Made by a program: the position numbers and the translations under genes
Shown: positions 52,328 to 60,581 of the stretch, piece by piece
Position numbering within the stretch: position 1 is the stretch's first letter
How the letters are laid out: the number at the start of each line of letters is the position of its first letter
Assembly (NCBI GenBank): GCA_934167755.1
Contig: CAKPLT010000006.1
Span: forward strand, 17,370 to 81,369
Length of the DNA stretch: 64,000 nucleotides
Reading direction: 5' to 3'
Source: an uncultured Clostridia bacterium
GTDB lineage: Bacteria > Bacillota > Clostridia > TANB77 > CAG-508
Notes under the pieces: model-generated
Told to the model about the DNA's origin: nothing
The model's input: only the letters and a program-made list of their open reading frames with translations
The model's database searches: none

Positions 52328-53068
52328 CTAGCATACCATTCCTCCATCTATGTTAATAACTTGCCCTGTAATATATGAACTTTCTTCACTTCCTAAAAAA
52401 TAAACCACATTAGCAATTTCTCTTGCAGTTCCCATTCTTTTCATAGGAATTTGAACATTTATATTTGCTTTCACATCATCTGATAATATACTTGTCATGT
52501 CAGTATCAATAAATCCTGGTGCAACTGCATTTGCTCTAATGTTCCTTGATGCCAATTCTTTTGCAATACTTTTCGTAAATCCTATTATTCCTGCTTTAGA
52601 TGCTGAATAATTAGATTGACCTGCATTTCCTGTTACACCTACAACTGATGATAAATTTATAATTCTTCCATTTCTTTTTTTCATCATATATGGTGTTACT
52701 GCTTTTGTCACTAAAAAAGTTCCTTTCAAATTGGTTTCTATTACTTTATCAAAATCTTCTTCTTTCATTCTCATTAACAATGTATCTCTTGTTATCCCTG
52801 CATTATTTACTAATACATCAATTTTTCCAAATTTCTCGATTGTTTGTTTCACGACATTTTCTACTTCTTCTGTTTTGGATACATCGGCTTTCACAACCAA
52901 GCTTTCTACTCCATATCTATTAAAATCTTTTTTCAGTTCATCTATATCTGTTTTTTCTGATACATAATTAATTACTATATTATATCCATTCTCTGCATAT
53001 TTTAAAGCAATTTCTTTTCCTATTCCTCTTGACCCACCTGTTACAAAAACCACTTGTTTTTCTTCCAT
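52328..53068 (-). CDS. fabG: 3-oxoacyl-ACP reductase FabG
   Basis: NADPH-dependent short-chain dehydrogenase of the elongation cycle. TGGSRGIGKEIALK is the nucleotide motif, NNAGITRD follows, and the catalytic Ser-Tyr-Lys appears as NLSSVVG and YSASKAGIIGF. Length 246 normal. AAAGGAG 7 bases upstream; 39 bases downstream of fabD. Confidence 0.96.
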   Translation of the reverse strand: MEEKQVVFVTGGSRGIGKEIALKYAENGYNIVINYVSEKTDIDELKKDFNRYGVESLVVKADVSKTEEVENVVKQTIEKFGKIDVLVNNAGITRDTLLMRMKEEDFDKVIETNLKGTFLVTKAVTPYMMKKRNGRIINLSSVVGVTGNAGQSNYSASKAGIIGFTKSIAKELASRNIRANAVAPGFIDTDMTSILSDDVKANINVQIPMKRMGTAREIANVVYFLGSEESSYITGQVINIDGGMVC

Positions 53069-53107
53069 CTTTCTTCTCCTTTTATATTTACTTACTATAA
53101 TACTTTG

Positions 53108-54052
53108 TTATTTATTTATAAATTTTTCTAAACTTTCTAAATTATTTATATTATATAGTTCAGCCTCTGGATAATCTTTTTTTACAAAACCTGTTAATGT
53201 TCTTCCAGGACCAATCTCTATAAATCTTTCAATATTTTGAATTTTCATAAGTTGTATTGCTTTGTCAAATCTTACTGGGCTGATTATATGTTTTGAAAGT
53301 ATTTCTTTAATATTATTTTCCTCAGTATAAAACTCTCCATCTAAATTCTTAATAACCTTTACTTCTCCTCCCTTTTCAAATTGAACTTTATCAAGCTCTT
53401 TTTTAAATAATTCACTTGCTTTTTTTAATTTTTCAGTATGAAAAGGTCCACTTGTTTTTAATTTTATAACTCTTTTGGCTCCATATTCTTTTAATTTTTC
53501 TATTACAAAATCAATGACATCACTTGTTCCTGATATTACTGTTTGACTACTGCAATTATAGTTTGCAGGTACTATAAATTTTCCTATCTTTCTTATTTCT
53601 TCACAGATTTCTTCTATTTTTTCAGCATTTAGTCCAATTACAGCTGCCATTGAATATTTACTACAATTTTCTTCACTTTCATCAGAAAATTTTGACATAT
53701 AGTAACCCCTTTTCTGAATTAGCCTTATACCATCTTCGAATGATATATATCCACCATATATTAATGCTGCATATTCCCCTAAACTTAGTCCAACTGCTAT
53801 GTCTGCTTTTATTCCATTATTTTCTATTATTTTTAAAATTGCTAAACTTGTTGTTAATATTGCTATTTGTGTATTTTCTGTCTTCATTAATACATTTTCT
53901 GGACCTTCAAAACATAATTTTTTTATATCTATCCCTGTAATTTTGCTTGCTTTTTCATATACCTCTTTTGCTTCTTCATATTTTTCATATATGTCTTTTC
54001 CCATTCCAACAGTTTGTGTACCTTGGCCAGGAAATAAAAATGCTGTTTTCAT
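53108..54052 (-). CDS. fabD: Malonyl-CoA:ACP transacylase FabD
   Basis: Loads malonate onto ACP. It begins with FLFPGQGTQTVGMGKD; the nucleophile is in VGLSLGEYAALIYGG and the catalytic His in SGPFHTEKLKKA. Length 314 normal. First gene of fabD-fabG-fabF, with its own promoter and the 25-bp operator shared with accD. No acpP or fabK gene stands before it as in many Firmicutes. Confidence 0.95.
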   Translation of the reverse strand: MKTAFLFPGQGTQTVGMGKDIYEKYEEAKEVYEKASKITGIDIKKLCFEGPENVLMKTENTQIAILTTSLAILKIIENNGIKADIAVGLSLGEYAALIYGGYISFEDGIRLIQKRGYYMSKFSDESEENCSKYSMAAVIGLNAEKIEEICEEIRKIGKFIVPANYNCSSQTVISGTSDVIDFVIEKLKEYGAKRVIKLKTSGPFHTEKLKKASELFKKELDKVQFEKGGEVKVIKNLDGEFYTEENNIKEILSKHIISPVRFDKAIQLMKIQNIERFIEIGPGRTLTGFVKKDYPEAELYNINNLESLEKFINK

Positions 54053-54087
54053 ATTGTTCTCCTTTTTATATTTTTTAAATTATTTCA

Positions 54088-54140
54088 TTTATATACCTTT
54101 TATCTTAATCTTTCTATTAGTATGACTGGTCAAAATAGTC
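54088..54140 (-). promoter_or_regulatory. fabD promoter and operator copy 2
   Basis: The operator (54116-54140, forward ATTAGTATGACTGGTCAAAA then TAGTC) abuts a reverse-strand promoter TAGAAA (54111-54116), 17 bases, TATAAA (54088-54093). The operator matches 19 of 25 bases with the accD copy and has the same spacing to its -35. The core TTGACYAKTCA is dyad-like; a MarR-type FabT/FabR site would fit (inference). Confidence 0.65.
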
Positions 54141-54154
54141 TTTGGCACAAAAAA

Positions 54155-54190
54155 GACATCACCATTAATTTTATTAGTAATGTCCTGTTT
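54155..54190 (-). terminator. Probable terminator after fabH
   Basis: GGACATtAC / GTgATGTC with an AT-rich loop, followed on the reverse strand by TTTTTTGTG. It separates fabH from the fabD promoter. Confidence 0.6.
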
Positions 54191-54249
54191 TAGTATTTTG
54201 CATTTTATTGTTCTATTATTTTCATAAATTATTTAATATCATATATTTA

Positions 54250-55170
54250 TTAATTAATTTCAATTAATATACTCCCTGTGTTAAGTCCTCCCCCATATCC
54301 CAATAAAATAATTTTATCACCCTTTTTTAATAATTGATTTTGCGTCATTTCTTGTAATGCAATTGGTATACTTGCACAAAAAGTATTACCGATTTTATCT
54401 ATATTAATAAACAATTTCTCCATTGAAACACCAAGCCTATTTGCTATAGCCTTCATTATTTTAAGGTTAGACTGATGTGGTACAATATATTTTATATTTT
54501 CCATTTTTTCTCCTGATTCTTCTAACAGTTTTTTTATATTTTTTACAGATTCAGTTACTGCATATTTATAAATTGCTAAACCATCCATTGAAATTTTACT
54601 GTTCGAAGCATTTACTAATATATTATTAAAATCTGGTATTGACTCTATATTAGAAAAATATAAATTATTATTTGCTTTTTCAAATAATGTTGCACCAGCT
54701 CCATCTCCTAAAATTATTGCAGTATTAATATCATCATAATTTGTATATTTAGATAATGTATCAACTCCAACAACAATTGCTTTTTTTATTTTTCCACTAT
54801 CAATATACAATTGAGCAATGTCCACTGCATTTATATATCCACTACATCCAGCTAAAATATCAAGTGTTATACATTTTTTTATATTAAAATTTTTTTGTAC
54901 ATAATTAGATATTCCTGGCATCAATCTATTTGTACTTGTTGTAGCGACTATTATTAACCCTATTTCCTGCACATCAATTTGAGTTTTTTCTATTAATTTT
55001 TGAACTGCAATTGTTGCCATTTCTTCTATTGTCTCACTTTCTACAAAATATCTTTGTTTTATTCCTGTTCTTTTTATTATATATTCTTCTTCAACTTTAA
55101 ACAAATTAGCTATTTCTGAAGTTTCCAATTTTTTTTCTGGTAAGTAACTACTACATGCTACTAATCTCAT
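54250..55170 (-). CDS. fabH: 3-oxoacyl-ACP synthase III FabH
   Basis: Initiates fatty acid synthesis by condensing acyl-CoA with malonyl-ACP. The Cys-His-Asn triad is visible: LDILAGCSGYINAV, IVPHQSNLKIMKA and the Asn in IGNTFCASIPIALQ. Length 306 is slightly short but complete, ending in GYGGGLNTGSILIE. It has its own promoter and terminator and is separated from accD-accA-fabI by the forward tsaE gene. I see no copy of the shared fab operator in front of it. Confidence 0.94.
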   Translation of the reverse strand: MRLVACSSYLPEKKLETSEIANLFKVEEEYIIKRTGIKQRYFVESETIEEMATIAVQKLIEKTQIDVQEIGLIIVATTSTNRLMPGISNYVQKNFNIKKCITLDILAGCSGYINAVDIAQLYIDSGKIKKAIVVGVDTLSKYTNYDDINTAIILGDGAGATLFEKANNNLYFSNIESIPDFNNILVNASNSKISMDGLAIYKYAVTESVKNIKKLLEESGEKMENIKYIVPHQSNLKIMKAIANRLGVSMEKLFINIDKIGNTFCASIPIALQEMTQNQLLKKGDKIILLGYGGGLNTGSILIEIN

Positions 55171-55214
55171 ATATCATACACTCCCATCTATAATTTATCC
55201 TATAATTCTTTGAA

Positions 55215-55244
55215 ATTATAACATTATCTTTTTGGTTTTGGCAA
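55215..55244 (-). promoter_or_regulatory. Candidate fabH promoter
   Basis: Reverse-strand TTGCCA (55239-55244), 18 bases, TATAAT (55215-55220), 45 bases before the start codon. Confidence 0.5.
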
Positions 55245-55311
55245 TTCATTATAACAAGCAGTCAGTAACAGCTAAAAATTATGTATCTTGTTCATTTTTT
55301 CTATCATACTA

Positions 55312-55340
55312 TTTACAAATCTTCCAATATAAGTTAAAAT
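55312..55340 (+). promoter_or_regulatory. Candidate tsaE promoter
   Basis: TTTACA (55312-55317), 17 bases, TAAAAT (55335-55340), 20 bases before the start codon. Confidence 0.5.
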
Positions 55341-55360
55341 AATGACTGGAGGAAATAATT

Positions 55361-55819
55361 ATGAAAACTTACAAATTCATTTCACACAATAGTAACGAAA
55401 CAATGGAATTTGCTTCTAAATTAGCAAGCAAATTACATATTGGTGATGTTGTTGTTTTATCAGGTGAACTAGGTTCTGGAAAAACTAAATTTACTGAGGG
55501 TTTTTTAAAATACTTTGGTCTTGACAAAGAAATTTCAAGCCCAACATTTAATATTGTTAACGAATATAAAAAAGATGATATAAAAATTTATCATTTTGAT
55601 GTTTATAGATTAGAAGATATTGACGAATTTTATGCTATTGGTGGAGAAGAATATTTTTCTTCTGGTATCTGTATTATAGAATGGGGTGAACTTATTGAAG
55701 AAGCTCTTCCTAATGATTATATAAAAATATCTTTTGAAAAGGATTTAAATGATGAACATATAAGATATTTAATTGTTACCAGTAGGGAGGCTCTTCTTAC
55801 CAATAGGGACACTCATTAG
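55361..55819 (+). CDS. tsaE: tRNA threonylcarbamoyladenosine synthesis ATPase TsaE, C-terminus from a repeat
   Basis: Helps TsaD-TsaB make t6A37 on ANN-decoding tRNAs. P-loop VVLSGELGSGKTKFTEGFL near 30-48, then SPTFNIVNEY, YHFDVYRLED and IIEWGELIEEALP. Up to about residue 138 it follows the family; the final 14 residues (VTSREALLTNRDTH) are a translation of the family A repeat, which also supplies the TAG. AGGAGG 8 bases before ATG. tsaB and tsaD, often next to it, are absent; it lies alone within the fatty acid genes. Confidence 0.92.
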   Translation: MKTYKFISHNSNETMEFASKLASKLHIGDVVVLSGELGSGKTKFTEGFLKYFGLDKEISSPTFNIVNEYKKDDIKIYHFDVYRLEDIDEFYAIGGEEYFSSGICIIEWGELIEEALPNDYIKISFEKDLNDEHIRYLIVTSREALLTNRDTH

Positions 55820-55866
55820 TGGTCAAAAAAGTTACCAGTGGTGACACCCATATTGGTAACTTTTTA
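55775..55866. repeat. Family A repeat running into tsaE
   Basis: Contains TTACCAGTAGGGAGG, TTACCAATAGGGACACTCAT, then GTTACCAGTGGTGACACCCAT and TTGGTAAC. The outer TTACCAATA / TATTGGTAA and inner GTGGTC/GTTACCAGTG parts pair imperfectly. It lies between convergent tsaE and fabI, covers the last 15 codons of tsaE including the stop, and ends in T5 in the forward direction. Confidence 0.8.
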
Positions 55867-55871
55867 TAATT

Positions 55872-56642
55872 TTATACTCCAATTATAGAAAATCCATTAT
55901 CAGCATAAATTATTTCGCCTGTAATTGCAGAAGACAAATCGCTAAATAAAAAACTTGTTACATCACCAACCTGTTTAGGTGTAACATTTTGATGTAATGC
56001 AGATTTTTCTTCAACAACATTCAGAATTGTATTAAAATCTTTAATTCCTTTTGCAGAAAGAGTTTTAATTGGACCTGCTGATATTCCATTTATTCTAATA
56101 TTTTCTTTTCCTAAATCTTTTGCTAAATATCTTATATTCGCTTCTAATGCTGCCTTTGCAGCTCCCATAACATTATATCCTTCAATTGCTTTTTCAGAAC
56201 CATAATATGTATATGAAACAATACTTGAATTTTTATTTAATAAATCTAATCCAGTTGCAACTCTTGCAACTGCAATTAAAGAATATGCACTAACATCACA
56301 AGCATGGGCATATCCACTTCTTGATGTTAATATAAAGTTATTTCTTAAGTCTTCTGTATTTGCATGTGCTATAGCATGAAGAATACCATCAATTTTGCCA
56401 TGTCTCGCTTTTACCTGTTCAAAACACTTTCTTATACTCTCATCTGAACTTGCATCACATGCATAAACTGAAGAATTTGGAATTTCATCAGTAAGTTCTT
56501 TCACCTTTTCAATTTTTTCCATAGAACCACATGTAAATATTACTTGTGCACCTTGTTCATAAGCTGATTGTGCTGCTCCCCATGCAATACTCCACTTATT
56601 CCTTATGCCCATTATTAATACTTTTTTTCCTGTTAAAATCAT
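55872..56642 (-). CDS. fabI: Enoyl-ACP reductase FabI
   Basis: NADH-dependent reductase of the last elongation step and the target of triclosan in this family. The divergent SDR pattern is typical: GIRNKWSIAWG at the N-terminus, and catalytic Tyr and Lys in YNVMGAAKAALEANIRYLA. GPIKTLSAKGIKDF follows. Length 256 is normal. AGGAGG 8 bases upstream. Many Clostridia use FabK instead; here FabI is in an operon with accD and accA. Confidence 0.94.
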   Translation of the reverse strand: MILTGKKVLIMGIRNKWSIAWGAAQSAYEQGAQVIFTCGSMEKIEKVKELTDEIPNSSVYACDASSDESIRKCFEQVKARHGKIDGILHAIAHANTEDLRNNFILTSRSGYAHACDVSAYSLIAVARVATGLDLLNKNSSIVSYTYYGSEKAIEGYNVMGAAKAALEANIRYLAKDLGKENIRINGISAGPIKTLSAKGIKDFNTILNVVEEKSALHQNVTPKQVGDVTSFLFSDLSSAITGEIIYADNGFSIIGV

Positions 56643-56668
56643 TATTTATATCCTCCTTTTTAGTCAAT

Positions 56669-56699
56669 GGGAAATTTTGTACCCGGTACGTTTTTTCCC
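56669..56699. repeat. Family B short palindrome between fabI and accA
   Basis: GGGAAATTTTGTACC-C-GGTAC-G-TTTTTTCCC: one unit of the short form, folding into a stem of about 14 pairs. It lies 4 bases from the accA stop, and the accA end (ATGGGAAATTAG) also reads like a unit edge. Confidence 0.75.
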
Positions 56700-56703
56700 T
56701 TTT

Positions 56704-57507
56704 CTAATTTCCCATCTTTCTAAATTTTTCATATCTTTTTTCTATTAATTCTTCTTTGGAAAATTTCCTTAATTCATTTATAGCTTTTACAATATACATT
56801 TTTAAATCATTTGTAACTGCTGATAACTCTTCCTGTGCTCCATTTTTAGGCTCTGAAATTATTTTGTCTATAACTCCAAATTCTTTCAAGTCTTGTGCAG
56901 TCATTTTCATATTTTCAGCAGCCTCACTTGCTTTAGAAGAATCTTTGTATAAAATACTAGCAAATCCTTCTGGTGAAAGTATTGAATATACTGCATTTTC
57001 AAGCATAACAATTCTATCACCAACTCCTATAGCTAAAGCTCCTCCACTTGAGCCTTCTCCAATTACAACACATATTACTGGTACTTTTAATTGTGACATT
57101 TCCATCATATTTCTAGCAATAGCTTCTCCTTGTCCTCTTTCTTCTGCACCAATTCCAGGATAAGCACCTGGTGTATCAATAAATGTTATTATTGGTCTAT
57201 TAAATTTTTCAGCTTGTTTCATTAGTCTTAAAGCTTTTCTATATCCTTCTGGATTTGGCATTCCAAAATTTCTTTTCATATTTTCTTTAACAGTTTTCCC
57301 TTTCTGTTCTCCTATTATCGTTACAGGAATACTCATATTTGAATTTATTTTTAATAGCCCAATTCCTCCAACAATAGACTTGTCATCTCCAAAATTTCTA
57401 TCACCATGTAACTCTATAAAATCTGTAAAAATTTCATCTATATAATCAATTGCCTTTGGTCTTTCTTGCATTCTTGCAATGCATACCCTATTCCATGCAG
57501 ATTTCAC
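56704..57507 (-). CDS. accA: Acetyl-CoA carboxylase carboxyltransferase subunit alpha
   Basis: With AccD it transfers CO2 from carboxybiotin to acetyl-Co[21 protein letters not shown] opens the domain; the oxyanion-like [18 protein letters not shown] and [14 protein letters not shown] follow. Length 267 is the short Firmicute form lacking part of the N-terminus of the proteobacterial protein. GTG start after AGAGGAG. It is separated from accD by family B repeats but likely co-transcribed. Confidence 0.94.
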   Translation of the reverse strand: MKSAWNRVCIARMQERPKAIDYIDEIFTDFIELHGDRNFGDDKSIVGGIGLLKINSNMSIPVTIIGEQKGKTVKENMKRNFGMPNPEGYRKALRLMKQAEKFNRPIITFIDTPGAYPGIGAEERGQGEAIARNMMEMSQLKVPVICVVIGEGSSGGALAIGVGDRIVMLENAVYSILSPEGFASILYKDSSKASEAAENMKMTAQDLKEFGVIDKIISEPKNGAQEELSAVTNDLKMYIVKAINELRKFSKEELIEKRYEKFRKMGN

Positions 57508-57533
57508 TTATTTCAACTCCTCTTTTTACTTCT

Positions 57534-57600
57534 GAAAATTGTGTACCCGGTCCTTAATTAATTTAAAAAGGATAATTATGTACCCGGTCCTCAATTACAC
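57534..57600. repeat. Family B repeat, two direct half-units between accA and accD
   Basis: Two copies of (GA)AAATTRTGTACCCGGTCCT then YAATT, in the same orientation, about 35 bases apart on the forward strand. They fill nearly the whole accA-accD gap. Confidence 0.8.
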
Positions 57601-57603
57601 TTT

Positions 57604-58449
57604 TTATTTTTTATGTAATTTTATTATTTTGTATAATACATCTTTCATATCTTTTCTTTCAACTATTTTATCTACAAAACCATGTTCTAATAAAAATTCT
57701 GATTTTTGGAAACCTTCTGGCAGTTTTTGCTTTATTGTTTGTTCTATTACTCTTGGTCCTGCAAAGCCTATTAAAGCATCCGGTTCTGCTAAAATTATGT
57801 CTCCAAGACTCGCAAAACTTGCCGTTACTCCTCCTGTAGTTGGATCTGTAAGAACCGAGATATACAATAAACCCGCTTCATTATGTCTTGCCAATGCAGA
57901 TGATGTTTTTGCCATTTGCATCAATGAAATTATTCCTTCTTGCATTCTGGCTCCACCTGATACACAAAATATTATTAGTGGTATATGTTTTTCTATTGAT
58001 GTTTCTATAGCTAATGTTATTCTTTCTCCGACACAACTTCCCATACTTCCCATCATAAAATTTCCATCCATAACTGCTATTACAACTGATTCTCCATTAA
58101 TTGTACAAGTTCCGCATTTAACGGCTTCTTCTATTTTTGTTTTTTCTTTTAATGCTCCTACTTTTTTTAAATATCCATCAAATTTCAGTGGATCCTTTGT
58201 TAAAATATTGGTACCAATTTCTTCAAATGATCCTTCATCTGCAATTTGATTTATTCTTCTTCTTGCAGATATTCTAAAATGTTTGCCACAATTTGGACAT
58301 ACACTGAAATTTTTGTGCACATCTTCTTTATATAAGATTTCTTTGCATTTATCGCATTTAATCCACTTTCCTATTAGCATATCTGACGCTTTTTCATTTT
58401 TTATTCTTTTCTCTTCCTTATTGACTTTTTTTACTTTGTCAATTACCAT
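57604..58449 (-). CDS. accD: Acetyl-CoA carboxylase carboxyltransferase subunit beta
   Basis: Partner of AccA. The N-terminal C4 zinc ribbon is complete: [12 protein letters not shown] and [13 protein letters not shown]. The crotonase-like core has [19 protein letters not shown] and [20 protein letters not shown] start at MVIDKVKKV (281 residues), about 10 bases after AGGAGG; the TTG seven codons earlier contains that site. First gene of accD-accA-fabI, behind the promoter/operator at 58501-58553. Confidence 0.94.
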   Translation of the reverse strand: MVIDKVKKVNKEEKRIKNEKASDMLIGKWIKCDKCKEILYKEDVHKNFSVCPNCGKHFRISARRRINQIADEGSFEEIGTNILTKDPLKFDGYLKKVGALKEKTKIEEAVKCGTCTINGESVVIAVMDGNFMMGSMGSCVGERITLAIETSIEKHIPLIIFCVSGGARMQEGIISLMQMAKTSSALARHNEAGLLYISVLTDPTTGGVTASFASLGDIILAEPDALIGFAGPRVIEQTIKQKLPEGFQKSEFLLEHGFVDKIVERKDMKDVLYKIIKLHKK

Positions 58450-58500
58450 CTTCTTATTTCCTCCTGTCAAACTTATATCATCATAAATTTGATATTTTGT

Positions 58501-58553
58501 ATTATATATTTAACAAAGCTCTTTTTCAATTAGACTGAATAGTCAAGATAGTC
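58501..58553 (-). promoter_or_regulatory. accD promoter and operator copy 1
   Basis: Reverse-strand TTGAAA (58524-58529), 17 bases, TATAAT (58501-58506), with the operator 58529-58553 (forward ATTAGACTGAATAGTCAAGA then TAGTC) touching the -35. See the fabD copy at 54116-54140. Confidence 0.7.
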
Positions 58554-58600
58554 AAAAAAAAAAAAAATTGATGTAGAAAACTATATAAGTCTTCTACATC
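58554..58600 (-). terminator. Terminator after pyk
   Basis: GATGTAGAA / TTCTACATC stem with 13-base loop, followed on the reverse strand by AA and an unbroken T-run of more than ten. The T-run lies directly against the accD operator. Confidence 0.9.
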
Positions 58601-58660
58601 TACTTTCATTATAAATCTATATAATTTATCACAATATTTTCATCAAAAAATCATTTATTC

Positions 58661-60094
58661 TTAGACTCTTACAATTCCTCCAAGAACTTTTTTGTCTAAA
58701 CCCTTTGAAAAAGTTTGTGCTCCACCTAAAAGAACTACAACATCACCTTTTTCAAGAATTTCCTTTTCTTTTAATTTTTGGATTCCTTTTTCAACAGTCT
58801 CTTCGATTGTTTCTTCACCTTCTACAAATATTGGAGTAACATTCCAAGCTAATGCTAATTGACGGAAAGTTCTCTTATTGTCTGTTATAGCTAATATTGG
58901 ACATCCAGCTCCTAATCCTGATAATCTTCTTGCTGAATCACCTGTATGTGTGTATACAACAATTGCATCAGCATTGAAGTTTTTAGCTGTTACACATGAT
59001 GAATAAGCAATTTTTGTTTCATCATCTGATAAATCAATATCTTCATTGTTATCAAATCTTTTCCAATAATGAATTTCTGGTTCTACTCTGTTTGCTATTT
59101 TAACCATTGTTTCAACACATTCTACTGGATAATCACCTTGTGCACATTCTCCTGAAAGCATTATTGCACTTGTTCTATCATAAATAGCATTTGCTACATC
59201 ACTTGCTTCTGCTCTTGTTGGTAATGGTTGATGTGTCATTGATTCAAGCATTTGTGTAGCTGTTATAGCTGGTTTAAATATTTTGTTTGATGTTCTGATA
59301 ATTCTTTTTTGAACTACCGGTGGTTCTGTAAAGTCCGTTTCTGTAGCCATATCTCCACGAGCTATCATTTGAGCATCTGCTTCTCTTAATATATCATCTA
59401 AGTTTGATAAACCTTCAACATTTTCAATTTTTGTTATGATTTGGATATCTTTTCCACCATTTTCATCTAATACTTTTCTAACTTGTCTAATATCATCTAA
59501 GTTTCTTGCAAATGATATTGCAACAAAATCGTAATCATGTTCACATGCTGTTTTTAAGTCTGCTATATCTTTTTCAGCTAATCCTGGTAATCTTATTACT
59601 GTTCCAGGTAAGTTCATTGTTTTTCTGCTTCCTAATCCATTTCCATGAACTACTGTACAAACTATGTCTTTGTCAACAACTTCATCAACTTTTAATTCTA
59701 TAGCACCATCATCGATTAAGATTTTTGTTCCTGGTTGTACATCTTTGTATAATTCTTTGTATGTTACAGAAACTTTTTCTTCATCACCTGTGATATCTTC
59801 ATTTACTAAAGTGAATTTTTGTCCATCTTTTAATTGAATTTTTGTATTTTTTCCTGTATATAACATTCCTGTTCTTATTTCTGGACCTTTCATATCTAAT
59901 AACATTGGAATTGGTAAATCTAATTCTTCTCTCAATTTAATAATTCTTTCTGATTTTTCTGATTGTTCATCCCAACTTCCATGTGAATAATTTATTCTAC
60001 ATACATTTAATCCTGCTTTAAATAATTCTTCTAGTTTGTTTTCACTAGCTGGTCCTATTGTTCCTACAATTTTTGTTTTTCTTAAATTTTTCAC
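58661..60094 (-). CDS. pyk: Pyruvate kinase
   Basis: Final ATP-forming step of glycolysis. It has N-terminal KIVGTIGPASEN, the substrate loop ITKIENVEGLSN, MIARGDMATETDF and ITATQMLESMTHQPLPTRAE. The C-terminal allosteric domain ends normally, without the extra PEP-utilising domain found in Bacilli. Length 477. GTG start after AGGAGG. Monocistronic with a strong terminator. Confidence 0.96.
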   Translation of the reverse strand: MKNLRKTKIVGTIGPASENKLEELFKAGLNVCRINYSHGSWDEQSEKSERIIKLREELDLPIPMLLDMKGPEIRTGMLYTGKNTKIQLKDGQKFTLVNEDITGDEEKVSVTYKELYKDVQPGTKILIDDGAIELKVDEVVDKDIVCTVVHGNGLGSRKTMNLPGTVIRLPGLAEKDIADLKTACEHDYDFVAISFARNLDDIRQVRKVLDENGGKDIQIITKIENVEGLSNLDDILREADAQMIARGDMATETDFTEPPVVQKRIIRTSNKIFKPAITATQMLESMTHQPLPTRAEASDVANAIYDRTSAIMLSGECAQGDYPVECVETMVKIANRVEPEIHYWKRFDNNEDIDLSDDETKIAYSSCVTAKNFNADAIVVYTHTGDSARRLSGLGAGCPILAITDNKRTFRQLALAWNVTPIFVEGEETIEETVEKGIQKLKEKEILEKGDVVVLLGGAQTFSKGLDKKVLGGIVRV

Positions 60095-60178
60095 TTTAAA
60101 TTCCTCCCTAATTTTTACAATTATTGTTATTATACCATTTTGTTAAAAGCTTATACATTATAATATAATTTTTTTACC

Positions 60179-60205
60179 ACAAAAACGCCCACTATGTCGG
60201 CGTTT
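60179..60205 (-). terminator. Terminator after rpmF
   Basis: AAACGCC / GGCGTTT stem with 9-base loop, followed by TTTTTG on the reverse strand. Confidence 0.8.
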
Positions 60206-60214
60206 ACTGGCTTA

Positions 60215-60400
60215 CTATTCTTCTACTTTTTTTGCAACTACTTCTTTTCCATCATAATATCCACAGTTTGAACAAACTCTGTGTGGCATTACTGGTTCAT
60301 GACAATGTGGGCAAGTAGCAAATTTAGGTTGTTCTACTTTCCATGTTGATCTTTTAGAATGTGTTCTAGCTTTTGACCATCTTCTTTTTGGTTGTGCCAT
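60215..60400 (-). CDS. rpmF: 50S ribosomal protein L32
   Basis: A 61-residue ribosomal protein of the zinc-binding (C+) type: MAQPKRRWSKARTHSKRSTW, then CPHCHEPVMPHRVCSNCG with four zinc cysteines. Start at MAQPKRR, 7 bases after GGAGG; the frame six codons upstream is not used. The usual neighbours (yceD upstream, plsX or fapR downstream) are absent. Confidence 0.96.
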   Translation of the reverse strand: MAQPKRRWSKARTHSKRSTWKVEQPKFATCPHCHEPVMPHRVCSNCGYYDGKEVVAKKVEE

Positions 60401-60581
60401 CTTAATCCCTCCTCGCATATAAGATATATGTATATATCCATCATTTTTTACCTAATTTTTGTCACTATAAAATTATACAAGCATTTTCGAATTTTGTCAA
60501 CATTTTTTTGATAATTTATGCAACTTTTCATTTATTTGGAATATATTTTTAAAAAGCAATAAATAAGAACGGAGGAATTTT

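Noticed and set aside
52240..52347. 36-codon N-terminal extension of FabF
   Set aside because: It is a translation of the two family B repeat units; the family start with its own AAAGGA site is at 52239.
60483..60503. TTTTCGAATTTTGTCAAC upstream of asnB, resembling Spo0A boxes
   Set aside because: Neither half matches the TGNCGAA consensus exactly, and no promoter lies at a matching distance.
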